A DNA stretch of 45,658 nucleotides from Rhodospirillaceae bacterium (GTDB lineage Bacteria; Pseudomonadota; Alphaproteobacteria; Rhodospirillales; Rhodospirillaceae): positions 1 through 45,658 of the forward strand of contig JABJAH010000014.1 in the NCBI GenBank assembly GCA_018666155.1, written 5' to 3'. A program made the position numbers and the translations under genes. The notes beneath the pieces are model-generated. The model did not search any database. It was not told the origin of the DNA and saw only the letters and a list, made by a program, of their open reading frames with translations. Of this stretch, positions 35,336 to 44,759 are shown in pieces. Each line of letters opens with the position of its first letter. Position 1 is the first letter of the stretch.

Positions 35336-36901
35336 TTAGTCTCTCAATGTTATCGTTTCGTAATTGATTTTGCCCTTGTTGGGGGCATACCCAATCACGC
35401 GCGGCCCGATGGCATCAAGCAAGGGGATCTCATGCAATAGGAGGGCTGTCGCCTGTTCGTGATAAAATGTGAGTACTTCACGGGTCAGTTCCGCCCGACG
35501 TTCCAGATTGGGCGATGCCATTGCGGCTTCCATTGTCGGCATAATCCGCTTGTCGCAAAACCACGGATTTGGCCATAGGCAAGAATGCAGGCGAATCGTT
35601 CTAATCGGCTCGAACGTTGGCCATGCGCCAAAGACCTGGCTAAAACCATCGCCCTTCCATTTCCCCTGCAGAATGATTCTCACCATCTGAGATGTTGGGA
35701 TCGAGCTGACTCTCATTGTAACGCCGACGTCAGCAAGATTGGATGCGACCAATTGATATATGGCGCTGTCTGATGCGTTCGAGCCAATAATGACTTCGAT
35801 GTCCAACGTAAATCCGTCCTCGTATCCGGCTTCTTTGAGGAGCGCACGCGCTCTCTCGGGGTCGTAGGGATAGGGGCGGAGATCGGGGTTGTACCCTAGC
35901 AAGCCACGGACCGCGCCTTGCGTTGCCGGTTTGCTATAGCCTGATAGGAGAACGTCTGTGATCGCGTTCTTATTGACGGCGTAATTTAGGGCGCGACGTA
36001 CGCGTACGTCGTTTGCGGGTCTGCCTTCTTCAATGACAAACGTAATGCTAATCACGTCGATCGGATTCCGCTGGTGCATATAACCGCCACCAGCCTCGAT
36101 GAGCGGAATGTCATCTGGGCCCATTCCGATAGCGATATCTATTCCGCCGGTGATCAACGCTTGAAGCCGCGTGGTCACCTCCGGCAATTGCAAGACTTGT
36201 ATCTTGTCAATTTTCGGTGCGCGCCATGACCGGGAGTTCGCCAAGTAAGCGACTTGGCCTTGTTCCCATGACTCGACGGTAAATGGCCCCGATCCGATTG
36301 GATCCCTTGCGAATTCATCCGGCCCTAAAGCATCCCAGTGATCGGGCTCAACAATATAAAGTGCGGCCATAATCCTCGGCAGAATTGCTGACGGCATATG
36401 GGTATTGATGGAGACCGTAGAATCGTCAACTGCGTAGGCGCTAGAAATGACCGATAGATCACGCGCCGTGCTCGTAGTTTGGCCATGGGGCGTTTTTAAG
36501 TAGTCGAGTGAGTGAACGACATCATGCGCAGTCAAAGGCCGTCCATTGGAAAAAACAACGCCATCGCGAAGTGAGAAGTGCCACTCGGTTGGTTCTATTT
36601 GTTGCCATGAAGTTGCCAGCTCTCCAATTAATTCACCGTCTTCTCGAAATGTGGTCAGTGTCTCAAATACCGGTGACCACGTGTATGTCGTGAATACACT
36701 GACGGAACGATGGGGATCCCCATCGCTAGCTGGTAAGGCGGCGACCCCAACTCGTAGAGGAGATGTCGACGCGGCGTACATGGGCGTAGAAGGTAACAGG
36801 CCTAAATAGGTCAATAAGCCCACGAAGAAAGTGAGTGTCTTCAATGTATTCACCGTTGATAAAATCGACATTGGCTTTGTTCTTATTATCTTTGATGGCA
36901 T
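35336..36901 (-). CDS. Orphan ABC transporter substrate-binding protein (family 5)
   Basis: A 521-residue extracellular solute-binding protein of family 5 (oligopeptide/dipeptide type). A signal peptide spans about residues 11-43 (ending near PMYAAS); an ATG at 36871 would give a shorter N-terminus. The family motifs VFETLTTFREDGELIGELATSW, WHFSLRDGVVFSNGRPL and FARDPIGSGPFTVESW are present. No permease or ATPase gene is adjacent, so it may serve a transporter elsewhere. The ligand is unknown. It is divergent from the small exported protein at 36990. Confidence 0.92.
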   Translation of the reverse strand: MPSKIIRTKPMSILSTVNTLKTLTFFVGLLTYLGLLPSTPMYAASTSPLRVGVAALPASDGDPHRSVSVFTTYTWSPVFETLTTFREDGELIGELATSWQQIEPTEWHFSLRDGVVFSNGRPLTAHDVVHSLDYLKTPHGQTTSTARDLSVISSAYAVDDSTVSINTHMPSAILPRIMAALYIVEPDHWDALGPDEFARDPIGSGPFTVESWEQGQVAYLANSRSWRAPKIDKIQVLQLPEVTTRLQALITGGIDIAIGMGPDDIPLIEAGGGYMHQRNPIDVISITFVIEEGRPANDVRVRRALNYAVNKNAITDVLLSGYSKPATQGAVRGLLGYNPDLRPYPYDPERARALLKEAGYEDGFTLDIEVIIGSNASDSAIYQLVASNLADVGVTMRVSSIPTSQMVRIILQGKWKGDGFSQVFGAWPTFEPIRTIRLHSCLWPNPWFCDKRIMPTMEAAMASPNLERRAELTREVLTFYHEQATALLLHEIPLLDAIGPRVIGYAPNKGKINYETITLRD

Positions 36902-36989
36902 GATAGCGATACAATCAGCATTATGGAACGCGCACTAGGGCTGCATGTCAGCTCGATGTTGGCGTTAATTGATCCATGGGGGGCATAAA

Positions 36990-37340
36990 ATGCTCGGGAA
37001 GTTAGGTCTAATTACGGCATTGGCACTACTGGCTTCTCAGGCACAAGCCCTGTGTATTGTGAATCGTAGCGGGGAGACCGTCGCCTATACGCGAGGCGGT
37101 CCGTTTCTGGGGATGGAAACACTGTACGCTGGAACGGTTCGGCCCGGTGTCCAGCATTGTGCATCTATAACGCCCCGTTCTGATGGTACGTATCCAGTAT
37201 CTGTTTACACGGTCAGTAAGCGCGGCAAGTGCGCGATTGTACGCGGGTGTTATTACAGTTCGAATGCGGAGCAGGTGTTTTATAATGGGGCTGCTTCGTC
37301 GACCTGTCCGGTCGCATTTCAGGATAATTCCTGTAGTTAA
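36990..37340 (+). CDS. Small exported cysteine-containing protein
   Basis: A 116-residue protein with a clear signal peptide (about 1-20, LITALALLASQAQA). The mature part is short with seven cysteines, for example CIVNRSGETVAYTRGG near the new N-terminus and TCPVAFQDNSCS at the end, which suggests a disulphide-stabilised periplasmic or secreted beta-protein. The ATG at 36990 follows GGGGGG; a TTG at 36969 is less likely. I do not recognise a family. It precedes the DUF1838 gene by 48 bases, with a small hairpin between. Confidence 0.7.
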   Translation: MLGKLGLITALALLASQAQALCIVNRSGETVAYTRGGPFLGMETLYAGTVRPGVQHCASITPRSDGTYPVSVYTVSKRGKCAIVRGCYYSSNAEQVFYNGAASSTCPVAFQDNSCS

Positions 37341-37342
37341 TT

Positions 37343-37360
37343 GAGGTGCCTTAGGCACTC
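37343..37360 (+). terminator. Small hairpin between two exported-protein genes
   Basis: GAGGTGCC-TTA-GGCACTC forms a stem with one bulged base and a 3-base loop, followed by ATAAAATTT rather than a T run. It may attenuate transcription into the DUF1838 gene or stabilise the upstream mRNA end. It is not a strong terminator. Confidence 0.35.
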
Positions 37361-37388
37361 ATAAAATTTAATAGATATCAGGTGATAT

Positions 37389-38306
37389 GTGAAAAACAGT
37401 TTTGAAATATCAACTCAACTTGGGCGTCGTAGTGTGTTGGGTGGTGGCTTAGCAACGGCTATCGCAGTCGGTGTGGGTTCACCCATTGAACAAGCGCGGG
37501 CTGCTAATGGTGCGTTTAATCCGGCCGATCCTGTTAGCGTATTGCGCAACCTTCACCGGATGCGCGGTAACGAAGAGGGTGACATTTCCATGGGTTGGCT
37601 CAAAGGTCAGCGCTACGGGGTGGTTGATGCTGAAATTGTTCCACTGATGGGAATGGTCACGGGAACTTTTGCGCGTCATAAGGTCCTTGATGACGGATCG
37701 GTCGAATTGAGCAGTTTTGAACTGGCGTTCTATACGGACCTCGAGACGGGGAAAGTACTCGATACGCTCAAGATTCCGTATACAGGTAAGACTGTCGATG
37801 TGCCTCGATTGAAGCTCGGTCCCAAAAAAAGCACTATTCGTCCAGTCTTTCACGAATTAACGGAAATGGGCGGAGAAGTCGAGCGAACGGATTCTGAAAC
37901 CGCAATGCGCCCATCCGGATCAATACGGTTTGAACGTTGGCTCGGGCCAGTAACAGTGAAGGATGGCAATGTCTGGATCACGGAAGCATCGAGCGCGAAG
38001 GTCGTGCCGGCTGACCCCAAAGCAGGCAAGGTCATCTATAGCGAGTCGGTCACCTATAAAGGTGATTTTGAAGATGTAAATAATCCTGATTTACCGACGA
38101 TCTCATCAACGCTCAGTTATACCGGTATTACCAGTTGGCGTCCTTGGATGGAGATGGGTGATCTGCCGGGTCATACGACGTCTCATGCGTTGGGCAGCAA
38201 AGCCTTCGATGTGGACGGACTGCCCGACGACTACCGTGAAATGGCGGAGCAGTACTATCCGGAAGCGCTCGCTGACCCTGCGGCTATCTTAAATAAGCTT
38301 GCCTAA
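37389..38306 (+). CDS. DUF1838-family protein with Tat-type signal
   Basis: A 305-residue protein starting at GTG 37389, with an AGGTGAT ribosome site 5 bases upstream. The N-terminus has GRRSVLGGG followed by a hydrophobic stretch and an ARA cleavage region (about 31-38), a twin-arginine signal, so it is probably exported folded. The rest matches DUF1838: WLKGQRYGVVDAE, LSYTGITSWRPWMEMGDLPG and LPDDYREMAEQYYPEAL. The family has no established function. The neighbouring exported proteins make a shared periplasmic role possible. Confidence 0.85.
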   Translation: MKNSFEISTQLGRRSVLGGGLATAIAVGVGSPIEQARAANGAFNPADPVSVLRNLHRMRGNEEGDISMGWLKGQRYGVVDAEIVPLMGMVTGTFARHKVLDDGSVELSSFELAFYTDLETGKVLDTLKIPYTGKTVDVPRLKLGPKKSTIRPVFHELTEMGGEVERTDSETAMRPSGSIRFERWLGPVTVKDGNVWITEASSAKVVPADPKAGKVIYSESVTYKGDFEDVNNPDLPTISSTLSYTGITSWRPWMEMGDLPGHTTSHALGSKAFDVDGLPDDYREMAEQYYPEALADPAAILNKLA

Positions 38307-38322
38307 TGCCGATCGGCAAACG

Positions 38323-38718
38323 CTATCTGCTTTTCATATAACATACGTTGCTGCGGACCTCGATTGAGATCATCTTACGTTCGCAGATACTGACATCTTT
38401 CGTGCAGATAATGCCACGCTCGTTGGAAACGGTGAGTCGTGCATTATCAATGTCCCAATCTATTAAGTAGTCGCAGCCTGGTAGATTTGTTGGAAATTTA
38501 TAAGTCAGGTCGCCATCGATCCCGATGTCTCTTTCCATCAGTTGCCAGGAGTAATCGGCCAGGACGTATGAGAAATCCATCGTGATGGTTTCGCTGCGGT
38601 AGTTTTGTACGAGCATCACCGCTTTTTCATCGTCTTGTGCGCTCAAATCCGATGCAGAAAAAACAGTGGCTGACGAAATAAGTGTGAAGAGCGAGAGTTG
38701 TACTGCTCTTGCGATCAT
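38323..38718 (-). CDS. Small exported protein, unknown family
   Basis: A 131-residue protein with a signal peptide (about 1-27, LFTLISSATVFSAS then a polar region). The mature part is beta-rich with four cysteines (GCDY, IICTK, SICERK, NVCYMK). I do not recognise a family. It is convergent with DUF1838 (16 bases between stops) and faces parE's end upstream. Like the 36990 gene it has a short, disulphide-type mature domain. Confidence 0.7.
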   Translation of the reverse strand: MIARAVQLSLFTLISSATVFSASDLSAQDDEKAVMLVQNYRSETITMDFSYVLADYSWQLMERDIGIDGDLTYKFPTNLPGCDYLIDWDIDNARLTVSNERGIICTKDVSICERKMISIEVRSNVCYMKSR

Positions 38719-38775
38719 AGACCTGGCCTCACATTAACCTGAACGAAGAGGAGCAATATGATAGTAGGCGGATGC

Positions 38776-40761
38776 TTATATATCGAGATCGCCTACAAAT
38801 TCCGCGTGGTCTTGGATGTACTTGAAACGCGCCTCTGGTTTTTTCCCCATGAGTTGCTCGACCAATTTCGCCGTTTCTTTTGACTCTTGATCTGGGCCAT
38901 TTTTTAAATCAGGTAAGGTGACACGCAATAGGGTGCGGCGTGCCGGGTTCATGGTTGTTTCTTTGAGCTGCGCTGGGGGCATTTCACCGAGCCCCTTGAA
39001 CCGGCTCACCTCAATCTTGCCACGGCTATCAAATTCCTTTTTCACAATTTGATCTTTGTCTTTGTCATCCATGGCATAAAAAGTCTTACCGCGCTGGCTC
39101 AAACGATAGAGCGGCGGCATCGCCAAATAGAGTCGACCGGCATCGACGAGGTCTGGCATTTCTCTAAAAAAGAAAGTCATAAGCAATGCAGCGATATGAG
39201 CGCCATCGACATCGGCGTCCGTCATTATAACGATCTTTTCATACCTTAGTTTGTCCAGGTTGAGCTTGTCTCCGCGCCCACAGCCCAGTGCTTCGAAAAG
39301 GTCCTGTAACTCTTGATTGCCGCGAAGTTTATCTTGGGTCGCAGAAGCGACGTTCAATATTTTACCGCGAAGCGGCAGTATTGCTTGAGTCTCGCGATTT
39401 CGTGCTTGTTTGGCTGATCCGCCGGCGGAGTCACCTTCAACTAGAAACAATTCGGTTCCATCAGCAGTCGTTCTACTGCAGTCCGATAACTTACCTGGCA
39501 AGCGAAGCCGCTTAGTCGCGCTTTTACGATCCAGGTCTTTTTCTTGTTTACGGCGCTGTCTGACGTCAGCCCGTGACATCGCTAATTCTAGTATCTGGCC
39601 GGCGATCTCTGGGTCACCCGATAGCCAATGCTCGAAATGATCCTTAAGAATTCCCTCCACGAGCTTTGTTGCGGAAGCGGAGGATAGTTTCTCTTTTGTC
39701 TGACCCTGGAACTGCGGCTCTGAAACAAACACAGACAACATGGCGCAAGCACCGCCAACGACATCCTCGGCGGTCAGAGCGCTCACTTTTTTTATGCCGG
39801 CCATCTCACCGTAGGATTTTAGCGCTTTCCCTAAACTGGAACGAAATCCAGCTTCGTGCGTGCCACCTTCAGGCGTGGGAACCGTATTACAATACGAATT
39901 CAGAAATCCGTCTTGATCTTCGGGCCAACAGATTGCCCAATCGACTCTTCCGCTTTCGTCCGCGGTTTCAACCGAGCCCGAGAAAAATGACTCGCTCACC
40001 AATGCTCGGCCGCTTGTCACAGTCGACAAATAGTCCTGCAAGCCTTTAGGGAAATGCAATTCTGCCTTTACGGGCGTGTCATCTTTTCCGGTGATCAGCG
40101 CTTCGTCACATGACCATTTGATCTTCACGTCTTCAAATAGGTAGGCCTTTGATCGAGCCATTTTGTAGACGGTCGATGGTCTAAAGGACGCCTCTTTGCC
40201 GAAGATTTTTACGTCGGGACGAAAAGTTATGATGGTGCCGCGCCGGTTCGACGAGGCCTTAAGCTTCTTGAGCTTCGATTTGACCTCACCTCTACTGAAG
40301 GTTTGTTCCCATTGCGCTTTATCTCGAGCGACCTGGACCGTCACTTCTTCAGACAGGGCATTCACGACTGACACGCCAACACCGTGCAGTCCGCCTGACG
40401 TTTTGTAGGCTTGGCCAGAAAATTTACCGCCTGAATGCAGGGTCGTCATGATCACTTCGAGGGCAGATTTCTTTGGAAATTTCGGATGTGGATCGACAGG
40501 AATGCCGCGGCCGTTGTCTCGTACAGTGACCTCGTTGTTCTTACCGAGGTGAACTTCAATACTGCTGGCATGCCCGGCAACCGCTTCGTCCATCGCGTTG
40601 TCGAGTACTTCTGCGACCAGGTGGTGCAGGGCTTTTTCATCGGTGCCGCCAATGTACATGCCTGGCCGGCGCCGAACTGGCTCTAGCCCTTCAAGGACTT
40701 CGATGTCCTTGGCTGTGTACTTGGATTTCTTCTTGCCGGTCTGTTGGAAAAGGTCTGACAT
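38776..40761 (-). CDS. parE: DNA topoisomerase IV subunit B
   Basis: A 661-residue type IIA topoisomerase subunit. The GHKL ATPase domain has EVLDNAMDEAVAGHA, DNGRGIPVDPHPKFPKKSA and GGLHGVGVSVVNALSE. The TOPRIM domain has LVEGDSAGGSAKQARNR and VIMTDADVDGAHIAALL, which bind Mg2+. The QTGKKKSKYTAKDIEVLEGLEPVR N-terminus and the C-terminal RFKGLGEMPPAQL favour ParE over GyrB. It unlinks daughter chromosomes with ParC, which is not in the window. It is divergent from the thioesterase. Confidence 0.95.
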   Translation of the reverse strand: MSDLFQQTGKKKSKYTAKDIEVLEGLEPVRRRPGMYIGGTDEKALHHLVAEVLDNAMDEAVAGHASSIEVHLGKNNEVTVRDNGRGIPVDPHPKFPKKSALEVIMTTLHSGGKFSGQAYKTSGGLHGVGVSVVNALSEEVTVQVARDKAQWEQTFSRGEVKSKLKKLKASSNRRGTIITFRPDVKIFGKEASFRPSTVYKMARSKAYLFEDVKIKWSCDEALITGKDDTPVKAELHFPKGLQDYLSTVTSGRALVSESFFSGSVETADESGRVDWAICWPEDQDGFLNSYCNTVPTPEGGTHEAGFRSSLGKALKSYGEMAGIKKVSALTAEDVVGGACAMLSVFVSEPQFQGQTKEKLSSASATKLVEGILKDHFEHWLSGDPEIAGQILELAMSRADVRQRRKQEKDLDRKSATKRLRLPGKLSDCSRTTADGTELFLVEGDSAGGSAKQARNRETQAILPLRGKILNVASATQDKLRGNQELQDLFEALGCGRGDKLNLDKLRYEKIVIMTDADVDGAHIAALLMTFFFREMPDLVDAGRLYLAMPPLYRLSQRGKTFYAMDDKDKDQIVKKEFDSRGKIEVSRFKGLGEMPPAQLKETTMNPARRTLLRVTLPDLKNGPDQESKETAKLVEQLMGKKPEARFKYIQDHAEFVGDLDI

Positions 40762-40853
40762 GGGCGCATTATATACACAGCGGTGCAGGCAACAACTGCA
40801 TACGGTATTAATATAATCGTTTAATCACAATATGTTGTGGATATGGTGCGAAA

Positions 40854-41255
40854 ATGACTGATCCCTTAAATCCGAATGAACCCCAAGGTGAATTGTCGCT
40901 GAGAACCGTCGGCATGCCAGCGGATACCAACCCAGCAGGCCACATATTTGGCGGCTGGGTTTTAAGTCAAATGGATATGGCTGGCGCAATTCATGCGTCG
41001 AGTTGCACAAACACGCGAGTGGTTACCATTGCTGTCGATAGTATGAAATTCCATAAGCCGATTCACGTTGGTGACGAAGTTACGTGCTATACGACCGTCG
41101 ATCGGATTGGACGGACATCCGTAGCAATTCACGTTGAAACTTGGGTGAGGCGGGCCCGACATGGATCACCATTAATGGTCACGGCCGGTCTGTTTACTTA
41201 TGTTGCCATCGACCAAAATGGTGGCACAACCGAGATTTCTTCTCCGACCACATAA
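40854..41255 (+). CDS. YciA-type acyl-CoA thioesterase
   Basis: A 133-residue hotdog-fold thioesterase. The signature NPAGHIFGGWVLSQMDMAGA contains His30 and the catalytic Asp41, and VDSMKFHKPIHVGDEV is the next conserved block. These enzymes hydrolyse acyl-CoAs in the cytoplasm. It is divergent from parE and lies 18 bases before the FAD-linked oxidase gene in the same direction. The ribosome site is weak. Confidence 0.93.
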   Translation: MTDPLNPNEPQGELSLRTVGMPADTNPAGHIFGGWVLSQMDMAGAIHASSCTNTRVVTIAVDSMKFHKPIHVGDEVTCYTTVDRIGRTSVAIHVETWVRRARHGSPLMVTAGLFTYVAIDQNGGTTEISSPTT

Positions 41256-41273
41256 TACAAAGGACTTCCTTTC

Positions 41274-42830
41274 ATGCCTGATTCGGTTCTTCCTATCGAA
41301 GATACGGCCGCTCGATTGGCGTCTATCGTCGGAAACAAGTTTGTCATCACTGACGAAGCTGAACGGCGTGTCTACAGCAACGACATCTTTTTTTGGGATG
41401 AGTCCGAGACAGCGGCAGTTGTCGTCCAACCCGGTTCGCCGGAGGAAGTCGCGAGTCTTGTACAAGCGGCCGAAGAGTTAGATCTCAACATTTCAACCCG
41501 TGGCGGAGGGATGTCCTACACCAAGGGATATGTCCCGGCTGAATCCGGTTGCATGCTAATTGACCTTCGGCGTCTCGACCGTATTCGCGAAATCAATGTA
41601 ATCGACAGGTATGTTGTGGTCGACGCGGGCTGTACGTGGATCAGCATCGCTGACGCATTGAAGGAGCAGGGACTAAAGCTTGATTTTCCGGCGCCGTTTT
41701 CGGGTATCTATTCGACTGTCGGCGGAGCCATGTCACAGAACGTGCCTTCAACGATGAAGGGTGTATTGGGCCTTGAAATCGTTCGCGCAGATGGAGCAAT
41801 GGTGCGGACCGGTTCTTGGGGCCGTAAAGGCCCCGACACGCCTTTCTTCCGTGATTATGGACCTGATCTTACCGGGTTGTTCCTCGGGGATACTGGTTCC
41901 CTGGGTATTAAGACGGGTGTTTCGCTTCACATCAGTCAGAAGATCGGCGTCACTGCCCATGGGTCGTTCGCCTTTGAGACGTATGAAGACCTGGCGCGAA
42001 CGATGATCGAGCTTGGGCCCTATGACTTCGTAACCCGGCGGGTTGGTCTCGATCCGTTCAAGAGCCAAAATGCGGCAAAGGTTGGCTTTAAGGAGGCGAT
42101 CAAAACTCTTGGCGATGTTTCGACCACCGGTTCAACGCTGATGTCGGGAATAAAAGATTCTATGAAGATGGCGACGGCCGGCACTAACTTCATGGACGGT
42201 GTCAAATGGTCACTCCACCTTACCGTCGAAGCCATAACAGAAGATGCCGCCGAGGTTGGGCTCGACATTGTGCGAAAAATTTGCCTTGAGCGGAGCCGCG
42301 AGATCGCCAACATCATGCCTCGAGCAATGGAAGCCCGAGGGTTTTCCGTTCGCGGTTTTCTCGGTAAAGATGGCCAAAGATGGGTCCCCACCAATTCATT
42401 GTGGCCACTAAGCCGAGCAGTTGAGATCGCTACCGCCGTGCAAGAATTTTTCAATAGCCGTCGAACCGAGATGGATAAGCACGGAATGTGGGAATCCTAC
42501 ATGACCAATTATGGCCAGGGACTTTTCATGTGTGAACCAAGCTTCTATTGGATCGATGAGGTGAGTGAGCATCATCTTCGACACCTAACGGCGGATGAGG
42601 CTAAGAAATTTCGCGATATCCCGGCAAACCATGACGCTCGTAAATACGCCCAAAAACTCCGCTTTGAGTTGCGTGATTTTTTCCACGACCTAGGCGCTGT
42701 GCATGTTCAGTTGGCTAAGTTCTACCGTTATCAGGATGCGCTGGCCCCAGAAACCTCTCGACTTCTATCGGATATCAAGGGATTGCTTGATCCAAACCGG
42801 CGTTTAAACAGAGGCAATCTCGGTCTTTAA
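41274..42830 (+). CDS. FAD-linked oxidase (glycolate-oxidase/VAO type)
   Basis: A 518-residue flavoprotein with an N-terminal FAD-binding domain (FAD_binding_4). STRGGGMSYTKGY is the pyrophosphate-binding loop, and GLFLGDTGSLGIKTG and a C-terminal LLDPNRRLNRGNLGL are family features. Relatives oxidise 2-hydroxy acids or phenolic alcohols; the substrate is unknown. AAGGA precedes the ATG. Its TAA at 42828-42830 overlaps the stop of the convergent FemAB-like gene. Confidence 0.9.
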   Translation: MPDSVLPIEDTAARLASIVGNKFVITDEAERRVYSNDIFFWDESETAAVVVQPGSPEEVASLVQAAEELDLNISTRGGGMSYTKGYVPAESGCMLIDLRRLDRIREINVIDRYVVVDAGCTWISIADALKEQGLKLDFPAPFSGIYSTVGGAMSQNVPSTMKGVLGLEIVRADGAMVRTGSWGRKGPDTPFFRDYGPDLTGLFLGDTGSLGIKTGVSLHISQKIGVTAHGSFAFETYEDLARTMIELGPYDFVTRRVGLDPFKSQNAAKVGFKEAIKTLGDVSTTGSTLMSGIKDSMKMATAGTNFMDGVKWSLHLTVEAITEDAAEVGLDIVRKICLERSREIANIMPRAMEARGFSVRGFLGKDGQRWVPTNSLWPLSRAVEIATAVQEFFNSRRTEMDKHGMWESYMTNYGQGLFMCEPSFYWIDEVSEHHLRHLTADEAKKFRDIPANHDARKYAQKLRFELRDFFHDLGAVHVQLAKFYRYQDALAPETSRLLSDIKGLLDPNRRLNRGNLGL

Positions 42831-44044
42831 GGACTTGCTCGACCTGTTCGCTTGAATGGCCCGAGCTCAGTCAGGGTATCAACGTCTTCTTCGATGGCTG
42901 GCCGCTCTTGACCCAGGTACTGTGAGACTGCCGCGCGGAAGCCTCCGTCAGAAATCCAATGTGCGGAGTATGTCTTTCGAGGTAGATATCCTCGTTGAAG
43001 CTTGTGTGGTCCTTGTGCTCCAGCCTCAACCCACTTCAAGCCTTTCTCAATTGCAAAATCGATTGCGCGATAGTAGCAGACCTCGAAATGCAGCATGGGG
43101 TAGTGAACAACCGTTCCCCAATTGCGGCCATACAGAGTATCGCCACCGAGCAGATTGAGGGCGCCACAGACAATCTCACCATCTTCTTCGCCCATTATCA
43201 GCACGACTTGATCGCCCATGCGTTCAGATAAGAGTTCGAAGAACGACCGTGTCATATAGGCTTGGCCCCACTTACGGTCAGACGTTAAGCGATAGAAACG
43301 ATAAAAAGCATCCCAATGCTTACTCGTGATGTCGTCTCCACTTACCGCATAAATCGTTACTCCGCTGGCTTTCGCTTTCTCGCGCTCTTTGCGAATATTT
43401 TTACGTTTACGAGAAGACAAAGCATCGAGAAAATCGTCAAACGTTTGATAGCCGTCATTCTTCCAATGAAACTGTTGGCCATATCGCTCAAGCAAGCCGG
43501 CGGCCGCCATCACGTTAGTGTCTTCTTCATCCGGAAAAGTAATGTGGAGTGAGGATACTTCTTGCCGATCCGCGACCTCGATCATACCTGTCAAAAGCAT
43601 GCGCTTGAGATCTACTGTGTTGAAGCCGGGCGTGTCTGGCCGAACCATTAGGCGAGGCCCGGTCACCGGCGCAAAAGGCACCGCGCATTGTAGTTTTGGA
43701 TAGTAGTGTCCTCCGGCGCGTTCGTAGGCATTGGCCCATCCCCAATCGAAGACATACTCACCGTAAGAATGATCTTTCAAGTACATCGCCGCACAGGCGA
43801 GAAGGGCACCCTCTGCCGTTTCAATCGCGACATGTTGTGGCTGCCAACCGCTATCGTGCGTTACTGAGCCTGAGTCTTCGAGCGCGCTATAAAAAGCATG
43901 TCGGACAAAGGGATTGAAGTTTGGTGTCCCCTGTCTGGCGCATTCGTCCCATTGCGTCGCATCAACTTCATGGATCGATGGCACGACGCGTACAGTAATA
44001 AACTCCAAATCGGGAGAGTTAGGTTCGGGTATGTCCATGGCCAT
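42827..44044 (-). CDS. FemAB-like GNAT acyltransferase (DUF482)
   Basis: A protein of about 405 residues of the DUF482/FemAB-like family with tandem GNAT-type folds. Family blocks include NFNPFVRHAFYSALEDSGSV, HSYGEYVFDWGWANAYERAG, LSSRKRKNIRKEREKA and VEAGAQGPHKLQRGYLP. A start at 44044 (or 44038) lies after the RidA-family stop; a longer open frame to 44188 overlaps that gene and has no support. The substrate is unknown: relatives resemble aminoacyl transferases used for peptidoglycan, but this family is uncharacterised in bacteria. Probably co-transcribed with the upstream RidA gene. Confidence 0.87.
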   Translation of the reverse strand: MAMDIPEPNSPDLEFITVRVVPSIHEVDATQWDECARQGTPNFNPFVRHAFYSALEDSGSVTHDSGWQPQHVAIETAEGALLACAAMYLKDHSYGEYVFDWGWANAYERAGGHYYPKLQCAVPFAPVTGPRLMVRPDTPGFNTVDLKRMLLTGMIEVADRQEVSSLHITFPDEEDTNVMAAAGLLERYGQQFHWKNDGYQTFDDFLDALSSRKRKNIRKEREKAKASGVTIYAVSGDDITSKHWDAFYRFYRLTSDRKWGQAYMTRSFFELLSERMGDQVVLIMGEEDGEIVCGALNLLGGDTLYGRNWGTVVHYPMLHFEVCYYRAIDFAIEKGLKWVEAGAQGPHKLQRGYLPRKTYSAHWISDGGFRAAVSQYLGQERPAIEEDVDTLTELGPFKRTGRASP

Positions 44045-44063
44045 AGCGATTAAGTCTTGAACC

Positions 44064-44531
44064 CTACGCAATCTCGATAATGGCTTCAACTTCGACCGGG
44101 GCATCGAGGGGCAATGAGGGGCACCCAACAGCAGCACGCGCGTGCCGACCTGCATCACCAAATACGTCAACCATAAGGTCAGAAGCACCGTTTATTACTT
44201 TTGGGTGGCTCGTGAACTCATCTCCCGCAGCAACAAAACCACCGAGTTTGATGACCTGTTTGACCCTATCGAGGTCTCCTCCACAGGCTGCTTTGAGCTG
44301 CGCAATGACATTGAGTGCACTCTGTTGAGCTGCGGCCGCAGCTTCTTCTACCGAAACCGAGGGGCCAACTTTACCCGTATAAAGCAGTTTTCCATCTTTT
44401 AAGGGTAGCTGACCCGAGATAAATACCAGCGAGCCCGACGTGGCGAATGGAACGTAGTTGGCTACGGGTGCGGCTGCGTCTGGCAGATCGTGCCCCAGTT
44501 CTGCGAGACGCGCGTCAATTTTTCCGGTCAT
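44064..44531 (-). CDS. RidA-family protein (YjgF/UK114-like subgroup 1)
   Basis: A 155-residue RidA/YjgF-like protein. The extended N-terminus RLAELGHDLPDAAAPVANYVP and the segments ISGQLPLKDGKLLYTGKVG and PKVINGASDLMVDVFGDAG mark the longer subgroup. Conserved Arg132 (HARAAVG) and Glu149 (VEVEAI) are where RidA proteins bind and hydrolyse imines. The ATG at 44531 has AAGGA about 9 bases upstream; an ATG at 44576 lacks one. It is followed 19 bases later by the FemAB-like gene. Confidence 0.92.
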   Translation of the reverse strand: MTGKIDARLAELGHDLPDAAAPVANYVPFATSGSLVFISGQLPLKDGKLLYTGKVGPSVSVEEAAAAAQQSALNVIAQLKAACGGDLDRVKQVIKLGGFVAAGDEFTSHPKVINGASDLMVDVFGDAGRHARAAVGCPSLPLDAPVEVEAIIEIA

Positions 44532-44759
44532 CTGTTCTGATCCTTGCTGGTCAATCCGGCCATGCGGGACATGCATGTCTGTGTAAATGCCTTTGGGGGC
44601 TCCAAGCTTGAATTGAAATGTGCTACCCCAGCGCTAGCAGCCAGAGTTCTGGCAGTATTCATGCCATCCCCAAACCGGTAGGGCAAATTCAATAGAGCGC
44701 GTGGTACATAGGGACGTCGAGCGGGGTCAATAAACCATGCAATTCAAGGCGATATCGTA

